NCBI RefSeq assembly: GCF_014305155.1
Contig: NZ_JACRUK010000026.1
Location: forward strand, 1-50,380
Direction: 5' to 3'
Length of the DNA: 50,380 nt
Source: Flavobacterium muglaense
GTDB lineage: Bacteria > Bacteroidota > Bacteroidia > Flavobacteriales > Flavobacteriaceae
A program made the position numbers and the translations under genes. Below the pieces are notes generated by a model. The model saw nothing but the letters and a program-made list of their open reading frames with translations. It did no database searches and was not told where the DNA came from. How positions within the stretch are numbered: the first letter of the stretch is position 1; each line of letters begins with the position of its first letter. Positions 16,961 through 25,903 of the stretch are shown one piece after another.

Positions 16961-17452
16961 TTAGTTTAATTTTACGTCACCCAACATGTTCTCAACTAAT
17001 TTAGTTTGAGCTTCTTTGTTAGATAATTCGTTTTTCAATAATTTTTCAGCTATGTCCAATGATAAAGTCGAAACTTGAGATTTTAATTCAGCCATAGCTG
17101 CATTTTTCTCAGCTGCAATAGCCGTTTTAGCTTGCTCTATCATTCTCTCTCCTTGCGCTTGCGCTTCGGCTTTAGAATCAGCAATCATTTTCTCTCTCAT
17201 TTCACGTGCTTCTTTTAATAAAGCATCACGTTCTACTCTTGCTTCTTGTAAAATACGTTCGTTGCTAGCTGTTAAATTTAGCATTTCAAGACGAGCTGAT
17301 TCAGCAGATGCTAATGCATTGTTGATAGACTCCTCACGACTTTGCACAGCTCCCAAGATTGGTTTCCAAGCAAATTTTCTTAAAAGAATAAAGAAAACAA
17401 CAAATATAATTGTTGTCCAAAATATTAAACTCTCTGGTGAAGTTAATTGCAT
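16961..17452 (-). CDS. atpF: ATP synthase F0 b subunit
   Basis: 163 residues. It has one N-terminal membrane segment (about 7-26: ESLIFWTTIIFVVFFILLRK) and a long charged coiled coil (about 35-150, Ala/Glu/Lys rich). It forms the peripheral stalk that holds F1 against rotor torque. It is separated from atpE by an 82-nt gap containing a terminator-like hairpin. Confidence 0.96.
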   Translation of the reverse strand: MQLTSPESLIFWTTIIFVVFFILLRKFAWKPILGAVQSREESINNALASAESARLEMLNLTASNERILQEARVERDALLKEAREMREKMIADSKAEAQAQGERMIEQAKTAIAAEKNAAMAELKSQVSTLSLDIAEKLLKNELSNKEAQTKLVENMLGDVKLN

Positions 17453-17487
17453 AAACTTATATTTTAAAAATTGTTTTTGTTTTTTGT

Positions 17488-17520
17488 AAAAAAACTTCCT
17501 GTAGCCAACCGCTACAGGAA
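17488..17520 (-). terminator. Internal terminator/attenuator between atpE and atpF
   Basis: TTCCTGTAGC (17496-17505) and GCTACAGGAA (17511-17520) form a perfect 10-bp stem with a 5-nt loop. On the minus strand it is followed, after one G, by seven U residues (17494-17488). It has the full form of an intrinsic terminator inside the atp operon, where partial read-through would raise atpE output relative to atpFHAG. Confidence 0.8.
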
Positions 17521-17534
17521 ATTTTAGATTTTAA

Positions 17535-17753
<219 letters not shown>

Positions 17754-17775
17754 TTAATAATTATTAAAACTCATT

Positions 17776-18918
17776 TTAATGATGATCATGCTCTGCTACA
17801 GCCTGACCAATAAACAATGCTGATAACAACGTAAACACGTATGCTTGTAAAGCTGCTACTAACATTTCTAATACACTCATGAATAAAACGAAGGCTCCAG
17901 AGATAGGAGAAATCCAAACCGTCTCAAAGATGAAGATTAAGGAAACTAAACTCAAAATGATAATGTGACCTGCCGTAATATTAGCAAACAAACGAATCAT
18001 TAAGGCAAACGGTTTTGTTAGCATTCCGATAATCTCAACAGGAATCATAATTGGCGCTAACCAAAACGGTACTCCAGGAGTGTTGAAAATGTGACCCCAG
18101 TAGTCTTTGTTTCCACTTAGCGTAGTTACAATAAAAGTGATCAATGCTAATACAAATGTAAAATAGATATTTCCAGTTAAGTTTGAACTAAAAGGAAAGA
18201 AAGGAATCAATCCGATAAGGTTGTTAATCCAGATAAAGAAAAAGATTGTCAACAAGTACGGCATGTACTTTGCATATTGTTTTTCTCCAATATTTGGTCT
18301 AGCAATATCATCTCTAACAAATGTTACTAATGGCTCTAAGAAACCAGCAAGTCCTTTTGGAGCTAATTGGTTTTTCTTGTAAGAACGTGCTACTACTAAA
18401 AATAAAAAGAACATAACAAGCGCCGACATGAACATTGAAAACACATTCTTAGTGATTGAAAAATCCAATGGTCTAGCGTCAAATTCAAAAGCGCCAAGTT
18501 CTCTTTGCTCTTTTGCTAATGCTTCATATTTATCAGCATAAAAAATAACTTCGTTAAAACGAACAAACTTCTGACCGTTTATGTCAACAACGTGTTCACC
18601 TGTATTATCATGGTGAAAAGCCTCTGCTGAGAAAACTTCTAATCCATTATTTGTCCATAAGATTACAGGCAAATAAAGAGAAATAGGGTGACCTTCCCAA
18701 TCAGCAATGTGAAATTCGTGAGAATCCTTGATGTGATCGTTGATTAATTCTGTAGCATTAAACTCTTTTTTCTCGGGTGCAGCATGGGCTTCATGCGCTG
18801 CAACAGGCTCATTAACAACAGAAAGACTGTCAACCGCTGGATTTGCAAATCCGAAGTAAGGAATACTGGCTACTAAAGCAACTAATAAGAACTGAACAGG
18901 TTTATTTGAAAATACCAT
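17776..18918 (-). CDS. atpB: ATP synthase F0 a subunit with secreted N-terminal extension
   Basis: 380 residues from the ATG at 18918. The C-terminal two thirds is the a subunit with membrane helices and the essential Arg in MIRLFANITAGH (about 305). The N-terminus has a cleavable-looking signal (about 1-25, ending FGFANPAVD) and a roughly 130-residue hydrophilic, His-rich extension (AAHEAHAAPEKK, HIADWEGHPISLYLP) absent from E. coli AtpB. Such extensions are known in Bacteroidota. The frame is open to a TTG at 18960, but that codon lies in the TACCTTTG promoter box, so the start is moved. The ion channel half forms the proton path next to the c ring. Confidence 0.96.
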   Translation of the reverse strand: MVFSNKPVQFLLVALVASIPYFGFANPAVDSLSVVNEPVAAHEAHAAPEKKEFNATELINDHIKDSHEFHIADWEGHPISLYLPVILWTNNGLEVFSAEAFHHDNTGEHVVDINGQKFVRFNEVIFYADKYEALAKEQRELGAFEFDARPLDFSITKNVFSMFMSALVMFFLFLVVARSYKKNQLAPKGLAGFLEPLVTFVRDDIARPNIGEKQYAKYMPYLLTIFFFIWINNLIGLIPFFPFSSNLTGNIYFTFVLALITFIVTTLSGNKDYWGHIFNTPGVPFWLAPIMIPVEIIGMLTKPFALMIRLFANITAGHIIILSLVSLIFIFETVWISPISGAFVLFMSVLEMLVAALQAYVFTLLSALFIGQAVAEHDHH

Positions 18919-18957
18919 TATTAAATTGTTGTCTAATTTACGTTTCAAAATTTTTTG

Positions 18958-18965
18958 CAAAGGTA
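18958..18965 (-). promoter_or_regulatory. -7 promoter box of the core atp operon
   Basis: TACCTTTG on the minus strand matches TAnnTTTG and lies 39 nt before the atpB ATG. It suggests that atpBEFHAG can be transcribed separately from the upstream sprE/bactofilin genes. A -33 TTG at standard spacing is not seen. Confidence 0.55.
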
Positions 18966-19052
18966 CATAATTTATTCACAATTGAAAATATATCATTTAG
19001 TTTTTAGGCTAATGTTCTCATTTATGCGTCAAAAATGTGATAAATATATAAT

Positions 19053-19436
19053 TTAATGCTTGTTAATCAGACGAATCGCGAAAAAAGTTTCAAAAAACAA
19101 GTATAAAAAATACGGAATAAAAAAAGCAGCCACGTCTGGAATCTGGCTTTTAACCTCAGATTGCAACAGCGGAAGCAGGAATACAACAGCGGCCATCATT
19201 TTTACAAGACTAAATCCCATAAAAGCAAAGCCGGTATTGTCTGGAAAGGTTTTATTTACAAATAATAAAAATAAATACGATCCGATGGTAATTAATACAT
19301 GAAAAAGATAAATACTCCAAGTACTATAAAAAAACGGAATTTGATTAAAAACACTGTTAATCAAGTAATTTTGAGTTAAAAAAAGCACAACCGTAAACGG
19401 AATGATGTAGGCAAGGAATGAAAGCGACTTTTGCAT
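19053..19436 (-). CDS. Small four-helix membrane protein in the atp locus
   Basis: 127 residues, almost entirely four hydrophobic segments (about 5-25, 40-62, 70-92, 100-122). The start ATG overlaps the stop of the AtpZ-like gene by one base (TAATG), so the two are translationally coupled. Its position, in the place where other bacteria have atpI, suggests an assembly factor for the c ring or F0. I do not see AtpI sequence motifs. I believe Flavobacteriia relatives are filed as DUF6168, from memory. Confidence 0.75.
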   Translation of the reverse strand: MQKSLSFLAYIIPFTVVLFLTQNYLINSVFNQIPFFYSTWSIYLFHVLITIGSYLFLLFVNKTFPDNTGFAFMGFSLVKMMAAVVFLLPLLQSEVKSQIPDVAAFFIPYFLYLFFETFFAIRLINKH

Positions 19437-19663
19437 TAATCTTCTTTATTTAAGTTTTTGACCTGTCTTATTACATTATATAAGGATAAAAAAACAGATA
19501 ATAGTGATACTATTATAGTAAATACATTTGTACCTGTGTAGGTTTTATCAAGCCAAATACCTAGATAGGTAAAGCTGAAAATGATGACTCCCATTTGAAA
19601 CGGAATGTTCATCAGGACTAGCCATTTTTTACTAGCTTGTTTTTTGTTTGGCTTCTTTTCCAT
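19436..19663 (-). CDS. AtpZ/AtpI-family F0 assembly protein
   Basis: 75 residues. A basic N-terminus (MEKKPNKKQASKKWLV) precedes two membrane helices (about 17-35 and 43-64), with the YLGIWLDKTYTG motif between them that marks the AtpZ ('ATPase gene 1') family. It probably helps c-ring assembly or carries Mg/Ca transport as proposed for AtpZ/AtpI. It overlaps the bactofilin gene by 32 nt and is coupled by TAATG to the next membrane protein. Confidence 0.85.
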   Translation of the reverse strand: MEKKPNKKQASKKWLVLMNIPFQMGVIIFSFTYLGIWLDKTYTGTNVFTIIVSLLSVFLSLYNVIRQVKNLNKED

Positions 19664-20039
19664 CCGCTAGTAAGAGGTTTTTTACATTGGGTTTCATCGT
19701 ACAAGTTGCGCTAAAATCAGCTCCAGGTTCTACGGATAATTTACCTACTGTTACCTGTCCTTGAATGGACGCTTTGGCCTTTATATTTAGTAATTCTGTA
19801 ACCTGAATTGTACCGCTAAATTTCCCTTCGATATCGGCATTATTACAAATTACATCGCCTACAATACTTCCTGAAGGACCAATCACTAATTTTCCAGTAG
19901 ATTGAAAATCTCCTATCAATTCTCCGTCAAAACGAAAATCGGCTGTTGATACTATATTGCCTGTAATAACAGTTCCTTCGACAATTCTATTGGTCTTTCC
20001 TAGAACTTCTGTAAACGACTTTTCTTTTTTGGTAAACAT
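19632..20039 (-). CDS. Bactofilin (polymer-forming cytoskeletal protein)
   Basis: 135 residues with a central right-handed beta-helix of short hydrophobic/Gly repeats (VEGTVITGNIVSTADFRFDG, LVIGPSGSIVGDVICNNADI) flanked by charged ends, the bactofilin layout. Bactofilins polymerise without nucleotide and organise cell shape, stalks or wall enzymes. It is positioned between sprE (23 nt) and the AtpZ-like gene (32-nt overlap), so it is transcribed with both. No membrane anchor is visible. Confidence 0.93.
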   Translation of the reverse strand: MFTKKEKSFTEVLGKTNRIVEGTVITGNIVSTADFRFDGELIGDFQSTGKLVIGPSGSIVGDVICNNADIEGKFSGTIQVTELLNIKAKASIQGQVTVGKLSVEPGADFSATCTMKPNVKNLLLADGKEAKQKTS

Positions 20040-20062
20040 TTTATGGTGGTATTTAATTTGTT

Positions 20063-22690
20063 TTACTTTATTGCTTGATAGGCCTCAAGATTTTTCTTGA
20101 TTTGGATCACTTTGTAATTTTGGTTGGTAATCGTAATCGCTTCGTTTGCAATCTTATAGTCCTTATTTTCTTTTAAATCTGTAATCAATAATTGTCCTAA
20201 CTCCTTAGAAGTTAATCCATGAATTACCAAGAAATTAGTGGTTCCTGTATAAAAATCATACGAATAACTGATGCTTTTATTGCTGCTATTGGTCATGAAT
20301 TTCTTGATGCTTTCTTCTACTTTTTTAGTGCTATCATCGGTTCTTGCGGTCACTTTATACAGTACTTTCCAACTGTTTGTGTCAGCTGGATCAAACTCGA
20401 TTTTTTCTAAATATGGAATTTGACTGCTAAGCACTTCCTCTGCTTTTTTACCTTCTTCTTTGTTTGGATAATTGTCTGCTACGTACTGTAACGCCGTTTT
20501 ATAGGCTGCAAGTCCGCTTATTTTCCCGATGGTATTGGCTTTTAAAAGTTCTAATTTAGGTAAAATAGCATCTCCACCAAACTGAGTAATTAGCCCATTT
20601 GCTTGTTCTAAAACCAACAAATATTGTCCCTCTGTAAACGACTTGTACAACTGGTTGTAACTGCCCTCTGGACTATCGTTTGTGGCAGCTCCATCGGTTG
20701 TACCGTTGTTGATGATTTGCGCATAACGCGAATTGGCAAACTGCGCATTGATTCTGTCTTTAACGGCAAGCGCTTTTGCACTATTTGTAATTTGATAGAT
20801 TTTGTACAAATTGTACAAAGTAGGCAAGACTAATTTTTCTTCAGGCTTGTTGTCTAATACTTGCTCCAATTTACTGGCAGCCAAGTTGTATTCTTTGAAT
20901 TTTTCTTTGTAAATCACACCCAATTGGTAGTAAGCATCATTGCGTTCCTTAGCAAGGCTATCAATTACAGTAACTGCCGTTGGAAGCTGTTTGGTATAGA
21001 ACTCCGTCGTGTATTCGGCTACGTTTTCTGGGTCAAATGCAATAGTTTTATTCTCTTTTGTAGGATCAATATTGGTGTCATCCGTAGCCACTGAATTAGC
21101 ATTGGTTTCAGATAATCTCCAGTTGCCTTTTGGGTTACGAACGCCCCATATTTTCTTGAATTCTAATTTCCCGAAAGCAACCGTAGAAGCCGTATAAAAG
21201 TAAAAAGTACTCGTGCTAGCAGTTGTTGCTGACGGAATACTTGGTGGTCCAAACGGGACTTTTCCTCCAGATGGAATTCCTGAATTAGGATTAGGAATTG
21301 CCGAGTTGATCAGGCCTACTGAACTATTGTTAGCCATGTTCTCTACCTTTTCCTTTTCCTTCTCGATTTTATTTCTTTTTATTTCATCTGCTATTTTCAA
21401 TTTGGCGATGTACCTTTCATAATAGCTATTCCTATCTGATGGAGACATTGCTACCACTTTAAGAATACTGTCGTTAGTCTTGGCGATGGATTCATAAATG
21501 ATGACATCGTCTAGATCTTTCCTGATTTTACTAATGCGCGCATATTCTCTGGTTTTTGAATCTAGTTTTACTAAGGTGCTATCATAATATTTTGCAGCAA
21601 TCAAATAATCGGTGTCTTTGAAATACATATTTCCAATATTCCTGTAATTTGACGCTACTACGTACTGATCTGTAGTTGCTTTTTTAAGGGACTGATTGTA
21701 GAAATGTAAGGCTTGTTTTCTATTGTTTAAATTGTCGTAAAAAATTCCTTTTTGGTGATTCAATACATCTAGAAAGAGACGGTTTTCACGATCGGCTAGT
21801 AGTTTTTTGTAGGTGTTTACAAAAAGAAGGGTGTCCCCTTTTTTATAATCAAACAATTGTGCTTTTCTGATATGGGAATGAATCACATATTTCCTTTCGG
21901 ATTTTCGATTCATTTTTATAACCGCTTCATAGCTATAAATGGCGCTATCTTTCTTGCCCAACTCTTCGTATAATTGTCCTAGAATAAAACGGTATCTCGC
22001 TCTTTCATTATTGTTTCTAGTAAACTTAACTGCTATTTTTAATTGCGTTACTGCGCTATCTTTTTCTTCATTGTTTAGAAACGCCTCTGATAATAAAGCA
22101 TTTGCATCGGCTATAACTTGTTTTTTAAGCTTTTTTTCCTTGAGCATTTTAGTTATGTTTTTTATAACTAAACCGTCATTACCCAAACGCATATTGGTTT
22201 TTTCGCGCCAAATTTTAGCTTCGTAAATGGTGCTACTAGTAGGGTATTTGTATAAAATGTAATTGAAGGCATCCAGAGCGGGTAGGAATCTCTTATCGTA
22301 ATACCTTGCTTTTCCTAATAATAAGTAGGCTTCATCAACTTGATAGTTGCGTTCACGGCCTTTGATATTCATGGAATGTTTTTGAATGGCTTTGGTCGCT
22401 TTGGTCTCGGCCAATTCAAAATCTGGATTTTTTATTTTTTCGGTGGTAATGAGTTGTTCCCCCATTTGCATTCTTTCGATAGGCAAACGTTTCCAGAAAT
22501 CATCTACGTTCTGGGATTTGATGCCTGCAATACCTTTGTCTAAACCTATTTGTCCGTTGTACAAAATGTTATATCTTGTACTTAAGGCGTGCGAATTACG
22601 AGATAAGAAACTGTCATCTGTAGTAGAACAAGCTACCAAAACAAGCAGTAATCCTAGCGTAGATGAAAATTTAAGTTGGCGGTTTTTCAA
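20063..22690 (-). CDS. sprE: SprE/PorW, TPR lipoprotein of type IX secretion and gliding
   Basis: 875 residues, the length of Flavobacterium SprE (P. gingivalis PorW). The lipoprotein signal has lipobox LVLVAC (Cys about 21, then STTDDSFLSR), followed by FLSRNSHALSTRYNILYNGQ, many TPR-like helices (about 110-400), a Lys/Glu coiled segment (about 425-450), a Pro/Gly/Ser-rich linker (about 455-500), and a second repeat region. SprE/PorW is an outer-membrane lipoprotein needed for T9SS-dependent secretion and gliding. The start is a TTG at 22690: an in-frame stop lies a few codons upstream and no ATG occurs before the signal peptide. Identity rests on recognition of sequence, length and neighbourhood. 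Confidence 0.88.
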   Translation of the reverse strand: MKNRQLKFSSTLGLLLVLVACSTTDDSFLSRNSHALSTRYNILYNGQIGLDKGIAGIKSQNVDDFWKRLPIERMQMGEQLITTEKIKNPDFELAETKATKAIQKHSMNIKGRERNYQVDEAYLLLGKARYYDKRFLPALDAFNYILYKYPTSSTIYEAKIWREKTNMRLGNDGLVIKNITKMLKEKKLKKQVIADANALLSEAFLNNEEKDSAVTQLKIAVKFTRNNNERARYRFILGQLYEELGKKDSAIYSYEAVIKMNRKSERKYVIHSHIRKAQLFDYKKGDTLLFVNTYKKLLADRENRLFLDVLNHQKGIFYDNLNNRKQALHFYNQSLKKATTDQYVVASNYRNIGNMYFKDTDYLIAAKYYDSTLVKLDSKTREYARISKIRKDLDDVIIYESIAKTNDSILKVVAMSPSDRNSYYERYIAKLKIADEIKRNKIEKEKEKVENMANNSSVGLINSAIPNPNSGIPSGGKVPFGPPSIPSATTASTSTFYFYTASTVAFGKLEFKKIWGVRNPKGNWRLSETNANSVATDDTNIDPTKENKTIAFDPENVAEYTTEFYTKQLPTAVTVIDSLAKERNDAYYQLGVIYKEKFKEYNLAASKLEQVLDNKPEEKLVLPTLYNLYKIYQITNSAKALAVKDRINAQFANSRYAQIINNGTTDGAATNDSPEGSYNQLYKSFTEGQYLLVLEQANGLITQFGGDAILPKLELLKANTIGKISGLAAYKTALQYVADNYPNKEEGKKAEEVLSSQIPYLEKIEFDPADTNSWKVLYKVTARTDDSTKKVEESIKKFMTNSSNKSISYSYDFYTGTTNFLVIHGLTSKELGQLLITDLKENKDYKIANEAITITNQNYKVIQIKKNLEAYQAIK

Positions 22691-22799
22691 TGGTAAACGT
22701 TTTTATCTTTAAACTTTTAAAAAAGCTTTTTAGTATAGTAACTGGTAAAAATACGTTTCTTTTTGAGAAAGTGAAAATTATCTGTAGTTATTTGAACAG

Positions 22800-22865
22800 A
22801 GCCGCATGAGGGATGCAGTGGAAATCCTTTTTTATTTTATTTTTCATAAAATAAAAAAGATTGGG
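22800..22865 (-). ncRNA. Structured intergenic element, copy 2 (possible Flavo-1-like RNA)
   Basis: A perfect 13-bp stem (22828-22840 with 22846-22858; loop TTTTC) is extended by AATC/GATT with one bulged C, next to a GGAT...ATCC pairing (about 22811-22827). On the minus strand it reads ATCTTTTTT ... AAAAAAGGATTTCC, then GCATCCCTCATGCGGCT. This is the same order of blocks as the element at 11254-11328. Both follow a minus-strand gene's 3' end. Confidence 0.5.
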
Positions 22866-22901
22866 AACAAAAGCCCGACCACGCCTTTTTTTGGCGTGGT
22901 C
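22866..22901 (-). terminator. Terminator of the ABC transporter operon
   Basis: GACCACGCC (22877-22885) and GGCGTGGTC (22893-22901) form a 9-bp GC-rich stem with a seven-T loop on the plus strand. On the minus strand GGGCTTTTGTT follows the stem. It lies 21 nt past the ATPase stop. Confidence 0.75.
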
Positions 22902-22921
22902 ATGCCCTAAAAATTTATATT

Positions 22922-23617
22922 TTAAACTGCAAAAAACTGCTCTAATTCCTGTAAAGTTTCTGCAGAGGTTTGTATGTCTTTTACAACTTCGCCTTTGTTT
23001 AGTGCTACAATTCTATCACTTACTTCTACGGTGTGCAATAAATCGTGGCTAGAAACTAGCACGGTTACATCTGGATTATCGGCTAGTTCTTTGATGATTT
23101 TTTTAAGTCTGAATTGGGTTGTTGGGTCTAGATTTGCAAAAGGTTCGTCTAGAATAATTACCTCTGGATTCCCAATAAGTGTGGCAATGATACCTACTTT
23201 CTTTTGGTTTCCTTTGGATAAATCGCGCAGGTATTTTTTATTTTTAAGTATTTCACCGTTAAAAAACTCTTCGTGTTTAGCGAGTAACGCATCAACATCG
23301 GCTTTGTTTTGACCTCGAAGATCTCCTATGAAATAAAAATATTCTTCGGGCGTTAGGTAACCTATTAGGAAACTCTCATCAAGAAAAGAAGCTGTAAAAG
23401 GTTTCCAAGCTTCGCTGGTGTTTACTTGTACATTGTTGTTGACAATTTGTCCTGTTGAAGGCTGGATTAAGTCTAGTAATAAACTGAAAAAGGTGGTTTT
23501 ACCAGCTCCGTTGTTTCCTACTAAGCCGAAACTTTCTCCTTTTTTAATTTCTAAATTGTCTATTTTTAATACGGTTGTGCCGTTATATTTTTTTGAAAGA
23601 TTTGTAACTTGTATCAT
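22922..23617 (-). CDS. ABC transporter ATP-binding protein (partner of the DUF5687 permease)
   Basis: 231 residues from the ATG at 23617 (MIQVTNLSKKY), the normal ABC start. The frame is open further upstream into the permease gene, but that extension is low-complexity and would cause an overlap. It has Walker A GNNGAGKTT (about 38-46), Walker B VIILDEPFANLD (about 150-161) and an H-loop in SSHDLLH. The signature motif is LSKGNQKKVG rather than LSGGQ, as in several ABC-2-type exporters. It powers the neighbouring membrane protein, 49 nt upstream. The substrate is unknown; the PadR-controlled context suggests an envelope- or stress-related exporter. Confidence 0.93.
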   Translation of the reverse strand: MIQVTNLSKKYNGTTVLKIDNLEIKKGESFGLVGNNGAGKTTFFSLLLDLIQPSTGQIVNNNVQVNTSEAWKPFTASFLDESFLIGYLTPEEYFYFIGDLRGQNKADVDALLAKHEEFFNGEILKNKKYLRDLSKGNQKKVGIIATLIGNPEVIILDEPFANLDPTTQFRLKKIIKELADNPDVTVLVSSHDLLHTVEVSDRIVALNKGEVVKDIQTSAETLQELEQFFAV

Positions 23618-23666
23618 GGTTATAAGTTTATTCGTTGAACTGCTTTTTGGTGAGTTTGTCTCTTGA

Positions 23667-25136
23667 TTATCCTTTTTGCTTGTAAGCGGCAATAGTGGCG
23701 TATTTCTCTGATTTATAGATTTTCTCTATTTGCTTGAAAGCGGTGCTTTTTAAAGCCAAACCGAGTACGCCTACTCCAGCCACAAGTGCTAAACCAACAG
23801 TAGGGCCATCCAGTTTAACGCCTATCCAGTACAATAATATTGGTAATCCTAATTGCGGAAGTGAGATTAACATGGTTTTGAAATTAAAGGCTTTTTTGTC
23901 TCCAAAAGCGCCTTTTCCTGAGCTTAAATCTATAGGTGTTTTAGTATATGCGCCACCTAATAATACCAACTGGGAGTTGACACCGATGTTGTAAATCCCA
24001 CCTACTACAATGGTTAAATAGGTTTCCCAACCAAAATAAAGGTAGAATGAGGCGAGACAGGTCGTGATGATTGTTGCAATGACCATTAACCACCATTTAG
24101 AACTTAAATAGCCTTTGTAAGGAATGTTTTGTGTCATCATTAACTGGTAATACGCACTATCCCAACTGGGTACAAATTGCCCAAAAGTGATTAAAAATCC
24201 GCCCGATACAAATATACCTGCAAAGATGTGCATGTATGGATTGTTGTAGACTTCGATTGCATTTGTAAAAAATAAAAAACCATAAAAAAGAAACATAACA
24301 CTTAGTCCTACCGTGGTTTTTGATCGCTTGTTTCTCTTGATTAATTTGATGTCGTTTTTCAAGAACGTACCAATGGTTCCAAATTGATTCAACCAACCCA
24401 AATCCTCTGTTTTTGCTTCATCCTGTTTTTGAGAAAGTCCTGCATCGAGGTACAAATTCTTTTTGAAAAACTGAAAAGTGGTATAATACAACACTGCCAA
24501 AGCTACAATAGGAATTGCCGCTGCCCAATAAGTATTGAAAATGGCATCAAAGAAAGGCGCTGTATAGGTGGTAATATTAAAATAATCAAAATAATGAAGT
24601 GCGCCAAGTACTCCTGCAACAACTAAGAAAATTGAAAATAAATTATCCTTGTTGCTCAGAATGATATTAGTAAAATTATTGATGAACAGCAAAGAATAGA
24701 TAGCCAAGAACCATAGCACCACTGAAAGCGGATCATAGCCTTCGATTATTAACACCACACTAAACGGAATAAGAAAAAAGGCGTGTATGATGTTGAAAAT
24801 AGATAAGGCTGTTTTTCCTAGTGAAAAATGTACGATTGTTGATTTCTTGATGGGGAAAATCAGCAACGGCCTAATGTTCATTACTGGAATTTTTTGAAGC
24901 ATTAATCGAAATACTAAATCAAAAATGATGTAATAAATCATAAATTTATTGATCGTAACAATAGGATCTAGGTTTTGTTTTTTCAAGATAAAAAAAACAC
25001 CTATCCCTAATGCTAAGAATACTACAATAAAGTAAGCGGCTACGAAACCCATCAGGATTTTTAAGGCCATGTTTGTTGAGAAGGAGGCCGATCTAAAAAA
25101 AGCTTTCCACTCGAGATACAGGAATTTTTTAATCAT
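23667..25136 (-). CDS. DUF5687-type ABC permease
   Basis: 489 residues with about 10-12 hydrophobic segments spread over the length and a start MIKKFLYLEWKAFFRSASFS that fits Bacteroidota ABC-2-like permeases filed as DUF5687 (name from memory). The following gene encodes its ATPase. It sits in a minus-strand run after four paralogous membrane proteins and a PadR regulator, spaced 46 nt from the last of them. No periplasmic binding protein or membrane-fusion protein is near, so it is probably an exporter or lipid/peptide-handling complex. The transported molecule cannot be inferred. Confidence 0.85.
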   Translation of the reverse strand: MIKKFLYLEWKAFFRSASFSTNMALKILMGFVAAYFIVVFLALGIGVFFILKKQNLDPIVTINKFMIYYIIFDLVFRLMLQKIPVMNIRPLLIFPIKKSTIVHFSLGKTALSIFNIIHAFFLIPFSVVLIIEGYDPLSVVLWFLAIYSLLFINNFTNIILSNKDNLFSIFLVVAGVLGALHYFDYFNITTYTAPFFDAIFNTYWAAAIPIVALAVLYYTTFQFFKKNLYLDAGLSQKQDEAKTEDLGWLNQFGTIGTFLKNDIKLIKRNKRSKTTVGLSVMFLFYGFLFFTNAIEVYNNPYMHIFAGIFVSGGFLITFGQFVPSWDSAYYQLMMTQNIPYKGYLSSKWWLMVIATIITTCLASFYLYFGWETYLTIVVGGIYNIGVNSQLVLLGGAYTKTPIDLSSGKGAFGDKKAFNFKTMLISLPQLGLPILLYWIGVKLDGPTVGLALVAGVGVLGLALKSTAFKQIEKIYKSEKYATIAAYKQKG

Positions 25137-25182
25137 AACTTTTGGTTTGTTTTAATAGTAAGTAGGTGAAAATGTAAAAACG

Positions 25183-25890
25183 TTACGATTTTTCTAACAA
25201 ATATTCTGGATAAGTGCTGCGCAAATAGTCCTCCATCTTAGCAGGTATGGTTTTAAAGAGGATAAAAAGAACAACTGCACTTAATACCAAAACAATGCTG
25301 AGTACCCATAAATAGAAGTCATTGATAAATATATCGCGAACATTAGTATACAATTGCAAACAGATATTAAAAGGTACAAAGACGATCACTGAAAAATTGC
25401 CGTATTGATTTATTATTTCCTCAAATAACCATTTCTTTTTATTGTGTTCTCTATTACTCTTTTGTTGTCGTCTCGACTGCATTATTGAGTAGCCTGAAAA
25501 AATGAATAGCAGACCTATAAGACTTAAAAGTACAATCTCTTTGTAATCACTAACTTTTAAAATACTGAAAATGAGAAGCGTCAAGACTAAAGTAAATACA
25601 ATTTTTGGGAAACCAAAAAAGTCTTTAAAAAGTTGCCAAACCAAACCATTGTACTTTTTATTCAATACGGCTTGCCTATTCTCTACCACATCCATAAAGC
25701 CAAAAATGCCAAATTTCTGGAATTCAAGATTTAAGGCTTCGTCAAAAGTCAATGTTGGAGACTCTTTCATCTGTGCTTCTATCGCGTGCGCGAGATGATC
25801 TACCAGTTCCGTTTGTAAATCGTAATATTCCACGTAATGTTGGCGAGTAAACAGATACAGTTGGTCAATTTGTACAGCGGTTAGCGGCAT
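25183..25890 (-). CDS. Membrane protein with HAAS-like N-terminus, type A copy 1
   Basis: 235 residues. The N-terminal soluble helical segment (about 1-75: MPLTAVQIDQLYLFTRQHYV, then DLQTELVDHLAHAIEAQM and FDEALNLEFQKFGIFGF) is followed by four membrane helices (about 93-112, 117-135, 165-185, 195-215). It is clearly paralogous to the product at 26594-27253: both share the xLTxxQI start, ELxDHxxxxIE, a conserved FG, LNKKYN/LQKEYN and FPKIV just before helix 1. The N-terminal acidic ELVDHL helix resembles the DUF1700/HAAS proteins found beside PadR regulators in Firmicutes. It is probably a regulatory or sensor partner of the ABC transporter. Function is unknown. Confidence 0.75.
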   Translation of the reverse strand: MPLTAVQIDQLYLFTRQHYVEYYDLQTELVDHLAHAIEAQMKESPTLTFDEALNLEFQKFGIFGFMDVVENRQAVLNKKYNGLVWQLFKDFFGFPKIVFTLVLTLLIFSILKVSDYKEIVLLSLIGLLFIFSGYSIMQSRRQQKSNREHNKKKWLFEEIINQYGNFSVIVFVPFNICLQLYTNVRDIFINDFYLWVLSIVLVLSAVVLFILFKTIPAKMEDYLRSTYPEYLLEKS

Positions 25891-25903
25891 GGTTATTAGA
25901 AGT

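Noticed and set aside
22874..22905. GC-rich hairpin as a possible regulatory RNA on its own
   Set aside because: The stem, position after the ATPase stop and following U-rich stretch fit a plain terminator better.
24157..24396. 79-codon frame inside the DUF5687 gene
   Set aside because: It lies wholly within a clear membrane-protein gene in another frame and has no protein-like motif; a shadow.
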